A stretch of 50,403 nucleotides of DNA from Methanocellales archaeon (GCA_030018435.1 JASEEY010000008.1:1-50403), one strand, 5' to 3'; counted from the stretch's first letter, positions 25,980-34,001 are shown. The notes: generated by a model from the sequence alone, not told the origin. Program-made: numbers and translations.

Positions 25980-26822
25980 ATGAACCCAAGTTACATCGCC
26001 AGATGCGCTCAGCTCGCCATGATCTTGGAGGTTTCGGCTACGCCAAAGCCTGGTAACGTTGACAGAGATCATGATTTCGTGGACATCAAATACGAGCATT
26101 TTCTAGCCTCCGCAATCGGTGTTAGACCTGTGTTCGAGAAGGCCGCTATGAGCGATAATAATGTAGGGTCGTTGATTAGAGAGGCCGTAGAGGAAAGCGC
26201 AAAATGGAGCGGGGGCAAAAACACGCATTTTGGCACGTTTCTTCTAATAATGCCGTTGATCATGGCAACCGGCAAAGGAGACGTTTGCGCCGCAAGCGAG
26301 ATTGTGCAAAAAACCACGGTCGAAGATGCAATCGAATTTTATAAAGCGTTCGAATGCGTTGATGTGTACTTAGGAAAGGTTGAAGATTTGAGCGTGAAGG
26401 ATGCGACGTCAATCGACGAGATTGGAAGAAGAGGATTGGCACTGTATGACATCATGCAGATATCTGCAGAGCGTGATGGAATTGCGCAGGAATGGGTGCA
26501 CGGTTTTTCAAGAACGCTCGCTGGTGCCAGAATGCTGGCGGAAAAAGTAAAAGAGATGAGTATGAACAATGCCATTGTGTACACCTATCTCACGCTCCTC
26601 GCAGAGCAACCTGACACCTTGGTTCAGAGGAAGTTCGGCTCATCGGTAGCAGAAGAGGTCAGCAGAAAGGCATCCACTATGCTAAAAGATTGGGATATCA
26701 ACACCATACGCCAATTTGACGATGAACTGATTCGCAGGAGAATAAATCCCGGTACAACAGCAGATATCGTAGCAGCCTCCCTATTTGTGCACCTTCTGGA
26801 GGGATGCAATGAAATTGCGTGA
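25980..26822 (+). CDS. Triphosphoribosyl-dephospho-CoA synthase family protein (COG1767)
   Basis: CitG/MdcB-like all-helical protein of 280 residues. The family motif EVSATPKPGNVDRDHDF and the later GKNTHFGTFLLIMPL and FGSSVAEEVSRKA are clear. Archaea have no citrate or malonate decarboxylase lyase here, so the classic role in prosthetic-group synthesis is unlikely. As I recall, COG1767 and DUF447 members also occur in methanopterin-linked C1 gene clusters of methylotrophic bacteria, so a pterin-cofactor role is plausible. I chose ATG 25980 over TTG 25959. It overlaps the DUF447 gene by 14 bp. Confidence 0.85.
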   Translation: MNPSYIARCAQLAMILEVSATPKPGNVDRDHDFVDIKYEHFLASAIGVRPVFEKAAMSDNNVGSLIREAVEESAKWSGGKNTHFGTFLLIMPLIMATGKGDVCAASEIVQKTTVEDAIEFYKAFECVDVYLGKVEDLSVKDATSIDEIGRRGLALYDIMQISAERDGIAQEWVHGFSRTLAGARMLAEKVKEMSMNNAIVYTYLTLLAEQPDTLVQRKFGSSVAEEVSRKASTMLKDWDINTIRQFDDELIRRRINPGTTADIVAASLFVHLLEGCNEIA

Positions 26823-27387
26823 TTTTGGCATTCAGGATGGCATATCTGAGGTCATCGCCACCACGATATCGCCAACTGGAAAGCCAAATGCTGCGCCGAT
26901 TGGCATCATATCTGATAAAAAGATATGCGCTAGAATATACCCTGATACGCACACCTATTCGAACATTCAAGCAACGAAGAAACTCGTTGCAAATGTCGTG
27001 AGCGACCCGCTAGTTTTTGTGTTATCCGCGCTAGGAGATTTAGACGAGAAGGAGTTGTATATAGTCGATGAAATACCAGTATTGAGATGCGCGGATGCAT
27101 GGGTGTCATTTGAATGCGAGAAGGATGAACAAGATGATACTCTAATATATTTGCATCCCATAAAGGGCAAGGTCCTTCGAAAGAGAATATGGACGATTAG
27201 GAGAAGCACCAATGCCATCATCGAGGCGACGATACATGCTACGAGGTATCTGGCCACGAAAGATGAAAAGTATCTCAAGTGGATCGCGCATTACGAGGAA
27301 ATCGTAAAAAAGTGCGGCAGCATGCGCGAAAAAGAGGCGATGAAAAAGTTGAAGGGGTTCTTGAGGGGCAGATATAAAAAATTGTAA
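26809..27387 (+). CDS. DUF447 family protein (split-barrel flavin-binding-like)
   Basis: 192-residue DUF447 protein (COG2457). The N-terminus MKLRDFGIQDGISEVIATTI followed by KPNAAPIGIISD is characteristic; the fold is thought to be an FMN-binding split barrel. The C-terminal half is helical with RRSTNAIIEATIHATRYLA. I chose ATG 26809 (GGAGGGA just upstream). Overlap with the CitG-like gene shows translational coupling, so the two proteins probably act in one pathway, perhaps cofactor biosynthesis. Confidence 0.86.
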   Translation: MKLRDFGIQDGISEVIATTISPTGKPNAAPIGIISDKKICARIYPDTHTYSNIQATKKLVANVVSDPLVFVLSALGDLDEKELYIVDEIPVLRCADAWVSFECEKDEQDDTLIYLHPIKGKVLRKRIWTIRRSTNAIIEATIHATRYLATKDEKYLKWIAHYEEIVKKCGSMREKEAMKKLKGFLRGRYKKL

Positions 27388-27433
27388 TTCGCACCATCAC
27401 TTCTTATAAATTTTGCCCTAACCTCGAAGTATG

Positions 27434-27685
27434 CTACTTGTATACTTTGCTGCGGTGCCCGATTCGTAAGATTAGCACTCCTTCCTTGGTTTTAGTATAG
27501 ATGATGCGATAGTCGCCTATGCGGTATTTGAATAGTCCCTTGAATTGCCCTTTGAGGGGCAGACCACAGTTTGGATTTTTAGATAGAGAAGTTTCTAATT
27601 GCTGAAGGATGTCTTTAGCCACGCTCTTGTCCAATTTTTTTAGATCACGAACAACTGACGATTTGTACTCAATCTTGCAGGGCAA
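27434..27685 (-). CDS. RelE/ParE-family toxin
   Basis: 83-residue RelE-type protein: IEYKSSVVRDLKKLDKSVAKDIL at the start, LPLKGQFKGLFKYRIGDYRIIYT and RIGHRSKVYK at the end, the typical mRNA interferase layout. The start appears to be TTG 27685 within the end of the antitoxin gene (17-bp overlap), so the two are coupled. Expected to cut ribosome-bound mRNA when free of its antitoxin. Confidence 0.9.
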   Translation of the reverse strand: MPCKIEYKSSVVRDLKKLDKSVAKDILQQLETSLSKNPNCGLPLKGQFKGLFKYRIGDYRIIYTKTKEGVLILRIGHRSKVYK

Positions 27686-27893
27686 GGCGTTCCCTCATTT
27701 CTTCACTTGAAATGATCTCGTCACCTTTATCATTCAAACGTTCTAAAGCAATTAGGTAGTCAGCGGATTCTTGAAGATATGATTCTATCGCCTTGCGAAT
27801 GATGTATGTCTTGGAGCGCTCTGTAGCACTAGCGAGATTCTCCAGCTCATGTACGATTTCATTAGGCAGCCGAACCGAAATAGCAATAGACAT
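27669..27893 (-). CDS. Ribbon-helix-helix antitoxin (RelB/CopG-like)
   Basis: 74 residues: SIAISVRLPNEIVHELENLA is the ribbon and first helix, ERSKTYIIRKAIESYL the second, followed by a toxin-neutralising tail. I chose ATG 27893; a longer ATG start at 27944 would add a hydrophobic-looking N-terminus that is not antitoxin-like. A palindrome TACTAGTA (27921-27928) lies upstream and may be its operator. It precedes and overlaps the RelE gene. Confidence 0.88.
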   Translation of the reverse strand: MSIAISVRLPNEIVHELENLASATERSKTYIIRKAIESYLQESADYLIALERLNDKGDEIISSEEMRERLALQD

Positions 27894-27920
27894 GCCGGTC
27901 ACCAGTGTAGTACATAGTAT

Positions 27921-27928
27921 TACTAGTA
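27921..27928. promoter_or_regulatory. Candidate operator of the RHH/RelE pair
   Basis: The perfect 8-bp palindrome TACTAGTA lies 28 bp upstream of the RHH start within AT-rich promoter sequence. Ribbon-helix-helix proteins commonly bind such short palindromes. Confidence 0.35.
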
Positions 27929-27953
27929 TATCAATGTATTGCAAATAAACATT

Positions 27954-28187
27954 TTATTCTAATCCAAAATGCTTTCTAAAATCCTTTACTCTGGCAGTAG
28001 GTTCCTTCTCCCTACCTCTCATTTTTTCTATGAACTCTGGCCTAAGTTCTGGTTCTAAAAATTCTTGTTCGTATTCGTCGATTATTAATCTGACCGCTTC
28101 TGACTTATTCCGTAAACCAAATTTTCCTTTAACAATATTCACGATTCTATCCTCATGCTCACTTAGATCTACAATTGCTTTGACCAT
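27954..28187 (-). CDS. DUF2683-family antitoxin-like protein
   Basis: 77 residues with MVKAIVDLSEHEDRIVNIVKGKFGLRNKSEAVRLIIDEYE, a ribbon-helix-helix-like core, then LEPELRPEFIEKMRGRE, the DUF2683 signature. The family usually precedes a RelE-like toxin gene; here no second toxin lies directly downstream, so it may pair with the RHH/RelE genes 60 bp further on or be an orphan. I chose ATG 28187 because GGTGA lies 4 nt upstream. Confidence 0.82.
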   Translation of the reverse strand: MVKAIVDLSEHEDRIVNIVKGKFGLRNKSEAVRLIIDEYEQEFLEPELRPEFIEKMRGREKEPTARVKDFRKHFGLE

Positions 28188-28200
28188 GACAATCACCAAT

Positions 28201-28231
28201 TATGTTTTATTATAAATTATAACATTATGTT
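28201..28231. promoter_or_regulatory. AT-rich promoter/operator of DUF2683 gene
   Basis: The region holds TATAATTTATAATAAAA on the minus strand as a likely box A and the palindrome AACATTATGTT at 28221-28231. The rest of the gap up to 28398 shows no ORF; it presumably also holds the dmrX promoter. Confidence 0.4.
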
Positions 28232-28398
28232 ATTTAAATCCTTCTCGGATAGGAATGAATTGCAATTGCGTATAACAACATATTAACGCATTGCGCTAAT
28301 ACTGCTTAAAAAGGTATATTGGATTGTCTTGATACAATAATCAATAATCCAAGTTAGCAACATAAGTTAACAGATCAACAGAATTGTGAGGTAATGGA

Positions 28399-29082
28399 AT
28401 GAACATCGCATGGGGGATCACTGGCGCAGGGCATTTGTTGAAGGAAAGCTACGAAGTTTTCAAGACGCTTGCGCAGAAACATCAAATCACCACGTTTGTA
28501 TCTCGTGCAGGCGAAGAAGTGCTGCGCATGTACGGCTTGCTTGACAAATTGGGTGAAATATCTAACGGAGAATATCTGCGCGAGATCATCTTCGAGAGAG
28601 AAGCGGGAGCGAGTGCCCCAAAAGCAGGGCGCTTTTTACTGAAGAAATATGACGCATTGGTCGTCTCACCCGCAACGTCTAACACGGTTGCCAAGATTGT
28701 ACGCGGAATTGCAGATTCCCTTATTACAAATGTAGTTGCGCAAGCCAATAAAAGTGAAACGCCGGTGTATATAGTGCCGGTGGACCTAAGTGGTGAGATG
28801 AAATCGCCACTTCCATACCATATAGATAGAGAGCTTTGCAAGAAGTGCGATGCATGCCCGCCAAAGGATGCGTGCCCAGAACATGCAATCTCAGATCAAA
28901 TCGACCTGTTAAAATGTACAGGGTGTGGGATCTGCATTGACCTTTGCCCGTACGATGCCATCAAAGGAGGAAATGTGAGACTTAAGGTACGCGATGTCGA
29001 TGCGCGTAACATAGAGGAGTTGCGCTCCATGGACGGCATCACCGTCTTAGAGCATCCGAGCGGGATTCTAACAGTGCTTTGA
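28399..29082 (+). CDS. dmrX: Archaeoflavoprotein AfpA / dihydromethanopterin reductase (acceptor)
   Basis: 227-residue flavoprotein with a C-terminal ferredoxin region. Residues 1-135 form the UbiX/flavodoxin-like FMN domain (GITGAGHLLKESYEV, VVSPATSNTVAKIVRGIAD). Eight cysteines (147, 150, 153, 159 and 173, 176, 179, 183) give two [4Fe-4S] motifs. In Methanosarcina the DmrX enzyme reduces dihydromethanopterin to the active H4-form; the Archaeoglobus homologue AfpA accepts electrons from ferredoxin. No operon partner; its 3' end overlaps the PHP gene by 15 bp. Confidence 0.88.
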   Translation: MNIAWGITGAGHLLKESYEVFKTLAQKHQITTFVSRAGEEVLRMYGLLDKLGEISNGEYLREIIFEREAGASAPKAGRFLLKKYDALVVSPATSNTVAKIVRGIADSLITNVVAQANKSETPVYIVPVDLSGEMKSPLPYHIDRELCKKCDACPPKDACPEHAISDQIDLLKCTGCGICIDLCPYDAIKGGNVRLKVRDVDARNIEELRSMDGITVLEHPSGILTVL

Positions 29083-29739
29083 AATAAACCTGTGCACGCG
29101 ACGCGGCACACCCCGAAGAGCTTGTTTAGCGAATATGTGCAGCGGAATTTTCTTCCCCCTTATTTTAGTGTCTCCTGTCTTAATCGCATCCAAAACCTCG
29201 TTCATAAGTGGCTTTGCGTTTAGCTCGGTTATCGCATATCCTATCGTGGCCGCAGTATGCGCATCAGAGCCGGCGACCATGCTTATGCCCATACGCGCTG
29301 CAGCATCCCTTGCGCGCCCATTCGAATATCCTGTGATACACCTGGAGTTGTACACCTCGATGGCATCTACATCCTTTGGAATGTAACCCAATCCATGGCG
29401 AAATGGATGAAATGGATGGGGCACGATGATGATTCCCCCCAGATCTTTCGCGATTTTGATCGTTTCATCCACAGGCAAGTCTGGTGGAATATCCTTGGTG
29501 ATGCCCAGCGCGACGAGATGACCTTCTGCGGTGGAGACCTCGACCCCGGGAATCACCATCAAATCCAGTCCAAGAGCTCTTGCCCTCTTTATCCCAGTCA
29601 ATCCACCTTCAATTGTATTATGATCGGTTATTGCGATGCCATTCAATCCAATTTCCTCAGCGCGTTTGAGGATCGAGTCTATTGGATCATATCCATCGCG
29701 TGAAAAATTCGAGTGAACATGCAAATCAAATCGCAACAT
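29068..29739 (-). CDS. PHP-domain metal-dependent phosphoesterase
   Basis: 223-residue PHP protein. The four motifs are DLHVHSNFSRDG, AITDHNTIEGG, VPHPFHPFRHG and AGSDAHTAATIG, giving a trinuclear metal site. This short form resembles the archaeal RNase P-associated or YciV-like PHP proteins acting on nucleotides or 5' ends; the substrate cannot be told. It converges on dmrX. The DHPS-related gene starts divergently 45 bp away. Confidence 0.9.
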   Translation of the reverse strand: MLRFDLHVHSNFSRDGYDPIDSILKRAEEIGLNGIAITDHNTIEGGLTGIKRARALGLDLMVIPGVEVSTAEGHLVALGITKDIPPDLPVDETIKIAKDLGGIIIVPHPFHPFRHGLGYIPKDVDAIEVYNSRCITGYSNGRARDAAARMGISMVAGSDAHTAATIGYAITELNAKPLMNEVLDAIKTGDTKIRGKKIPLHIFAKQALRGVPRRVHRFISKHC

Positions 29740-29783
29740 GATATCAATAACGTTTTGTTTTAGATGAGATATAAAACCTTAAT

Positions 29784-31226
29784 ATGCGCATTTTAGTAAC
29801 GACCGGACGCAGGGCATACGATTCGGTAAAAAAAGCAGTTGGCAATAAGGCTGATGTCCTCTTGTTAGATGTAGATGTCGCTGCGCTCATCACGCCTTCG
29901 CTATTACGAGCGGTTTCAAACATAAGTTCGTACGACCTCGTTCTTGTTCCTGGTTTGGCATCAGGTGATTTCGCATCTCTTGAGAGGGGGCTCGGTGTTA
30001 AGATAAGGCTGGGACCCAAACATGCATGCGATCTTGACTGGGTGTTGCAGCATTCTGATGAGATTGAATTTTCGCACACCGTGCCTGCGTGCCAATTGTT
30101 ATCAAGCAAAAAGCGTGGCGAAGCGCTGGAAAGGATTTGTCAGCTGGAAGGGCGCGCAACGCCACAGTTCACAATAAAAGATGTAAAAATCGGTGGCAAC
30201 TCCAGGATGAAGGTGACGGGTGAAATCGTGGATGCGACGCGATTGCACGAGAGTGAGCTTCAGAGAGTTGCAGAACGTTACCTGCAGGATGGTGCAGACA
30301 TCATCGATCTCGGAATCCCCTTGGACGCAACTCCCGCTGAAGTAAGGCGTACCGTCGAAGCGACATCCTCTCTTGGCGTTCCAATCAGCATCGATACTCT
30401 AGATTCCAATCTGATTTTGGCGGGTGTTGAAGCAGGGGCAGATATGGTGCTCAGCTTGAACAGCAGCAGCATCAAATCAGTGGGCTGGGCGGTTGCGTCC
30501 CAGGACATAGCGGCTGTGGTGATACCGGATGATGATTTCGAAAGCCTATGGAAAAACATAGAGATGGCACAGGAAATTGGGATTAAGAAGATCGTCGCAG
30601 ACCCGATTCTTGCTCCTATAGGGCATGGATTCATCGATTCCCTAACATCTTATCACAAGTTCAGACAAGTAAGTAATTTACCACTATTCTTCGGCGTGGG
30701 GAACATTACAGAGCTTATGGATGCCGATTCTATTGGTATTAACGCAACTCTGGCAGGTATAGCCATGGAGCTTTATGCCAGTATATTATTCACGCCACAG
30801 TACAGCGACAAGGCCAAGGGGAGTATTAAGGAGCTGAAGACCGCTACCCAGATGATGCTTCTCGCCAAGGATAGGGGCACTGCTCCCAAGGATTTGGGGT
30901 TAGATCTCTTGATCATCAAGGAGAAGAGGCGCAGAGAAGATGAGATAAAGGTCGAAAATCCAATTGAGGCAACGCCGCACACAGAACGGGCGCGGGACCC
31001 CAAAGGATGCTTCAGAATCGCGATCCACGATGAAAAAATCGTCGCCAAGCACGAGAAAGAGGGCATAACCATAACCGGTACCAATGCCAAAGCCATATTC
31101 GACACAATACAAGATTTAGGATTGGTATCCTTGACAGAGCACGCTGCCTACCTAGGGCGAGAGCTGATGAAGGCAGAACTTGCACTGAGGTTTGGAAGAA
31201 GTTATATACAGGATGATGAGTTCTGA
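29784..31226 (+). CDS. Dihydropteroate synthase-related protein (TIGR00284 type)
   Basis: 480-residue archaeal protein. The N-terminal third is a DUF6513-like domain (MRILVTTGRRAYDSVKKAVG). The middle is a DHPS-like TIM barrel with DGADIIDLGIPLDATPAEV, VPISIDTLDSNLILAGVEAGADMVLSLN and KIVADPILAPIG. Archaeal relatives have been proposed to act in methanopterin synthesis, joining the pterin to an aromatic ring. The C-terminal third (FRIAIHDEKIVAKH) has an additional domain. The radical SAM gene follows after 13 nt. Confidence 0.88.
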   Translation: MRILVTTGRRAYDSVKKAVGNKADVLLLDVDVAALITPSLLRAVSNISSYDLVLVPGLASGDFASLERGLGVKIRLGPKHACDLDWVLQHSDEIEFSHTVPACQLLSSKKRGEALERICQLEGRATPQFTIKDVKIGGNSRMKVTGEIVDATRLHESELQRVAERYLQDGADIIDLGIPLDATPAEVRRTVEATSSLGVPISIDTLDSNLILAGVEAGADMVLSLNSSSIKSVGWAVASQDIAAVVIPDDDFESLWKNIEMAQEIGIKKIVADPILAPIGHGFIDSLTSYHKFRQVSNLPLFFGVGNITELMDADSIGINATLAGIAMELYASILFTPQYSDKAKGSIKELKTATQMMLLAKDRGTAPKDLGLDLLIIKEKRRREDEIKVENPIEATPHTERARDPKGCFRIAIHDEKIVAKHEKEGITITGTNAKAIFDTIQDLGLVSLTEHAAYLGRELMKAELALRFGRSYIQDDEF

Positions 31227-31239
31227 ATAGGGATACGAT

Positions 31240-32241
31240 TTGATCGCCTTTCTTAATGTACTGGAAACCATAGTAGAAGACAAGATTGGCCACCTCAATC
31301 CCGCAATCCTCGCGCACGTGATCACAAACAGATGTAATTTGCGATGTAAATACTGTGTCTTCTGGCGCCGCAAGTTTGGCGATGAACTACGAACCGATGG
31401 GGTATTTTCCGTAATCGACCAGGTAGAAGAGCTTGGCATTTCCTTCTATTCTGTTACCGGCGGAGAACCGCTTTTGAGAGATGATATTCCTGATGTATTG
31501 AAATACGCTCACGATAAGGGTATGGTTACCACGTTGGTAACCAATGGCATCCTGCTCGAGAAACAGTTGGAGAAAGTGGTTCCACACCTAAGTGCGCTAT
31601 CCATTAGCCTCGACTCGCATCTCGCAGAGCACTCGACCCACAGATGCGATGCAAAAACGTACTGGAAAATACGCAAAAATATAGAGAAGGCGGCAGAATG
31701 CAGGAAGGAGCACGAAGACCTCAAAGTGAATATCAATACCGTAATTACTCAAATCAATCTGCACGATTTGATGTCTCTGGTCAAATTAGTTGATGAACTG
31801 GAAATTGGCATCACGTTTGAGCCCGTGGTGGTCATGGTTCCCGAGTCACCCACATTGGCATATGATGAGGAGTTTAGGCGCATCATTGATACTCTAATCG
31901 AGATGAAAAGTTCAGACTATCCCATCTGGAACTCGAAGGAATACCTGACATTAATCAGGGATAAGGAGACGTTTGATTGCTGTAGTTTTCTTCTCATCAG
32001 ACTGGACCCAGATGGAAACGTCATCGTTCCGTGTTATCATCCAGAGGTAACGACCAAGGTTGGAGCGATCAAGGAGAGGACGCTCAAGGATATCATCGAT
32101 AGCGGGGAAAGAAAGCGAGCGCTGATGACATCTAAAGATTGTCATCGGTGCTATCTCACCAACTACGCTGAGGTCTCCCTCGTGTATAATAACGTTTTCA
32201 AGACGGGATTAGAGCAATTTAGATTATGGTTGGAGGCATAA
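31240..32241 (+). CDS. Radical SAM protein with C-terminal cysteines (SPASM-like)
   Basis: 333-residue radical SAM protein. The motif TNRCNLRCKYCVFW (C-x3-C-x2-C) and YSVTGGEPLLRDDIPDVL are typical. The C-terminus has CCSFLLIRLDPDGNVIVPCYH and CHRCYLTNY, like a reduced SPASM auxiliary-cluster domain. The start is TTG 31240, 13 nt after the DHPS-related gene, so a shared transcript and a cofactor-related role are likely. The substrate is unknown. Confidence 0.85.
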   Translation: MIAFLNVLETIVEDKIGHLNPAILAHVITNRCNLRCKYCVFWRRKFGDELRTDGVFSVIDQVEELGISFYSVTGGEPLLRDDIPDVLKYAHDKGMVTTLVTNGILLEKQLEKVVPHLSALSISLDSHLAEHSTHRCDAKTYWKIRKNIEKAAECRKEHEDLKVNINTVITQINLHDLMSLVKLVDELEIGITFEPVVVMVPESPTLAYDEEFRRIIDTLIEMKSSDYPIWNSKEYLTLIRDKETFDCCSFLLIRLDPDGNVIVPCYHPEVTTKVGAIKERTLKDIIDSGERKRALMTSKDCHRCYLTNYAEVSLVYNNVFKTGLEQFRLWLEA

Positions 32242-32291
32242 TATTTATTGACGGAAAAGGATAAGTACAATTGGTACCACCAACCTATGCA

Positions 32292-32433
32292 CCCGCCTTA
32301 ACTCAGTCTGGTTAGAGTGCGCGGCTGTAGTTTGCTAATGCGCCTTAGAGCGCACATTACGCATCTGCTTAAGTGCTGACGCGCGTACCGCGCAGAGACC
32401 GCGATGTCCCCGGTTCAAATCCGGGAGGCGGGA
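32292..32433 (+). tRNA. tRNA-Tyr (GTA) with 67-nt intron
   Basis: Acceptor arms CCCGCCT (32292-32298) and AGGCGGG (32426-32432) pair perfectly, discriminator A32433. The D stem is ACTC/GAGT, the anticodon stem CGCGG/CCGCG, and the T arm CCCGG-TTCAAAT-CCGGG. The anticodon is GTA at 32327-32329. The intron, 32331-32397, sits at the canonical 37/38 position. CTGT (32325-32328) pairs with GCAG (32392-32395) as the 4-bp central helix, leaving 3-nt bulges AG|T and AG|A for splicing endonuclease. The inner helix of the bulge-helix-bulge is not obvious. CCA is not encoded. Confidence 0.93.
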
Positions 32434-32464
32434 TCGGCCCTCAATCTAGAGGGTGCAATCTTTT

Positions 32465-32552
32465 GCCCGGGTAGTGTAGTGGCCTATCATGAGGCCCTGT
32501 CGAAAAAGTTTGCAGAAAGGCTTCGACTCGGGTTCAAATCCCGACCCGGGCG
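32465..32552 (+). tRNA. tRNA-Asp (GTC) with 15-nt intron
   Basis: Acceptor arms GCCCGGG and CCCGGGC pair perfectly, discriminator G32552; T arm TCGGG-TTCAAAT-CCCGA. The anticodon stem is AGGCC/GGCTT and the anticodon GTC lies at 32499-32501. The 15-nt intron 32503-32517 is at position 37/38. The same CTGT/GCAG central helix seen in tRNA-Tyr forms here (32497-32500 with 32512-32515), with bulges CG|A and AA|A. The intron interior (AAAAGTTT) can form at most two base pairs, so it is a very small, relaxed bulge-helix structure. Confidence 0.92.
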
Positions 32553-32604
32553 TTCGCTTATCTTTGTGATAACAACGACGTCTTACGCCACATCGTTATT
32601 AACA

Positions 32605-32631
32605 ATACGCGAAGCTTAAACGAAGTGTATA
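32605..32631 (-). repeat. 27-bp dispersed inverted repeat, copy 2
   Basis: Exact reverse complement of 9288-9314. It lies 53 bp beyond tRNA-Asp and covers the last codons and stop of the small membrane protein gene on the minus strand. Match ends are sharp. Confidence 0.9.
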
Positions 32632-32936
32632 GAAAAGACCGCGCCCACAAATACCAGGAGATCGCCAATAACATCTACATCTGATGCTGTATAGTAGCTA
32701 TAGAATTGAAGAGATTCAAATGCGATCAACATGGCTATGATGATAAAAATTCCGATCCATGTTCTTTCTATAAGGCGGCGGTTCAAGAAAACTCTCGCTC
32801 TAAATGCCTCTACGTCCATTTGTGTTAACCCTCTATATATGCCCACCATCATTACAAGGAGGACAATGGCCAAGCAAATGTGCGCCAATCCAAACAGCAG
32901 AGTGTAACTCAGCACGTTCCCCACCCCCAATGTCAT
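32616..32936 (-). CDS. Small three-helix membrane protein, unknown family
   Basis: 106 residues with three hydrophobic segments: LSYTLLFGLAHICLAIVLLVMMVGIY, WIGIFIIIAMLIAFESLQFY and VIGDLLVFVGAVFSIHFV at the extreme C-terminus. The cytoplasmic loop TQMDVEAFRARVFLNRRLIER is basic. Function unknown. The C-terminal residues SIHFV and the stop codon lie within the 27-bp repeat, so the natural end of the protein may have been altered. A TATA-rich stretch around 32945-32978 is a plausible promoter. Confidence 0.7.
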   Translation of the reverse strand: MTLGVGNVLSYTLLFGLAHICLAIVLLVMMVGIYRGLTQMDVEAFRARVFLNRRLIERTWIGIFIIIAMLIAFESLQFYSYYTASDVDVIGDLLVFVGAVFSIHFV

Positions 32937-32994
32937 CTAAAATAAGTAGTCATATTAGTCATATATTAGTCATATATAAATGTCTTCTTTGGGG

Positions 32995-33903
32995 TTAACG
33001 TTCCAACATCTTCTCAAGTTTTTCTCTAGTGATGGGCTCCCACTTTTCCCATTTGGTTGTTCCATATTTTTTGACACCCCTTAGCACCATGGGCTCCTCG
33101 CCTTTAGCCTCGGCGGCCGACAAAACCTCTTTTTCGAGTTCAACTGCTTTATCGTAGACGATCTTTAAAAGGTCCTTGTACCTGTAGTCCCTCATCAGAT
33201 GATGATCAAGTATTATCTTTCCCTCGATTTTCCCGACGATTTTCTCGATGTTTGAGATGGCTCTGGCCAGGTTTTTGTAAGACATTATATAACCCAAAAT
33301 ATAGGTAGGCGGTCCATCCAAAATCAATACGTCTGGCTTCTCCTTGATGATCATGTCGGCATACTCTTCTATCATCGGTCCGCTTATGTCTGATGAAAAG
33401 AGCATTTTCTCCTTCTCTTCTATCGCAAGCATTAGCACATAACCCAGCTTGGAGTTTTCGACGCCGTGCCACAGCGGTCTCGAAAAATCCAGCTTAGTGC
33501 CCCCAAACTTAATGCTCTGCCCGTCTGCTATTTTGATCTCTTTTGCCACTCCTTCAACGAGGTTCAAAAATTCACTCGCACGATATCTTTGTGATTTGTT
33601 GATATAGCGCAAAGGGTCCTTGATCAAGAGAATCTTATCTCCGTACATCTCCTTATCTGCTACTGGTATGTGATGGTCGTAATGATAGTGTGTGATTACT
33701 ATGACATCGGAGATTTCACAGCCCTTTCTTATTGCTTCTTCGTATTCCATGATTAAACGAATTTTTTCTTCATCTGGCAATGGGAACGAACCCGTTTCGA
33801 CTGCTATACCAGGATCAATGGTTACTGTGACGTCTTTGGTCTCCACCCTTGTGCACATGCTTTTAATGCCAAATGAGTCGAAGGCAACCAGGTCTATCTT
33901 CAT
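32995..33903 (-). CDS. UPF0282 family metallo-beta-lactamase-fold protein
   Basis: 302 residues, archaeal UPF0282 (COG2248). The start MKIDLVAFDSFGIKSMCTRVET and TIDPGIAVETGSFPLPDEE are the family signature. The metal motif is ITHYHYDHHIPV, with later LFSSDISGP and IILDHHLMRD. Predicted hydrolase; the substrate is unknown. It is followed at a distance by the small membrane protein in the same direction. Its start faces away from the cdrS-ftsZ promoter region. Confidence 0.9.
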   Translation of the reverse strand: MKIDLVAFDSFGIKSMCTRVETKDVTVTIDPGIAVETGSFPLPDEEKIRLIMEYEEAIRKGCEISDVIVITHYHYDHHIPVADKEMYGDKILLIKDPLRYINKSQRYRASEFLNLVEGVAKEIKIADGQSIKFGGTKLDFSRPLWHGVENSKLGYVLMLAIEEKEKMLFSSDISGPMIEEYADMIIKEKPDVLILDGPPTYILGYIMSYKNLARAISNIEKIVGKIEGKIILDHHLMRDYRYKDLLKIVYDKAVELEKEVLSAAEAKGEEPMVLRGVKKYGTTKWEKWEPITREKLEKMLER

Positions 33904-34001
33904 ATATTTCCATCTTTAACTATGACTTTTAACAGAAGTACCTGCTGTTGACCAAATTTGTTACCAATACTGTATTCATATATGATATAAGAACCCATAA
34001 C

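Noticed and set aside
32387-32403. Alternative 3' end of the tRNA-Tyr intron at an earlier ACCGCG
   Set aside because: Using the earlier copy makes an overlong variable loop and breaks the CTGT/GCAG helix; the later copy fits tRNA geometry.
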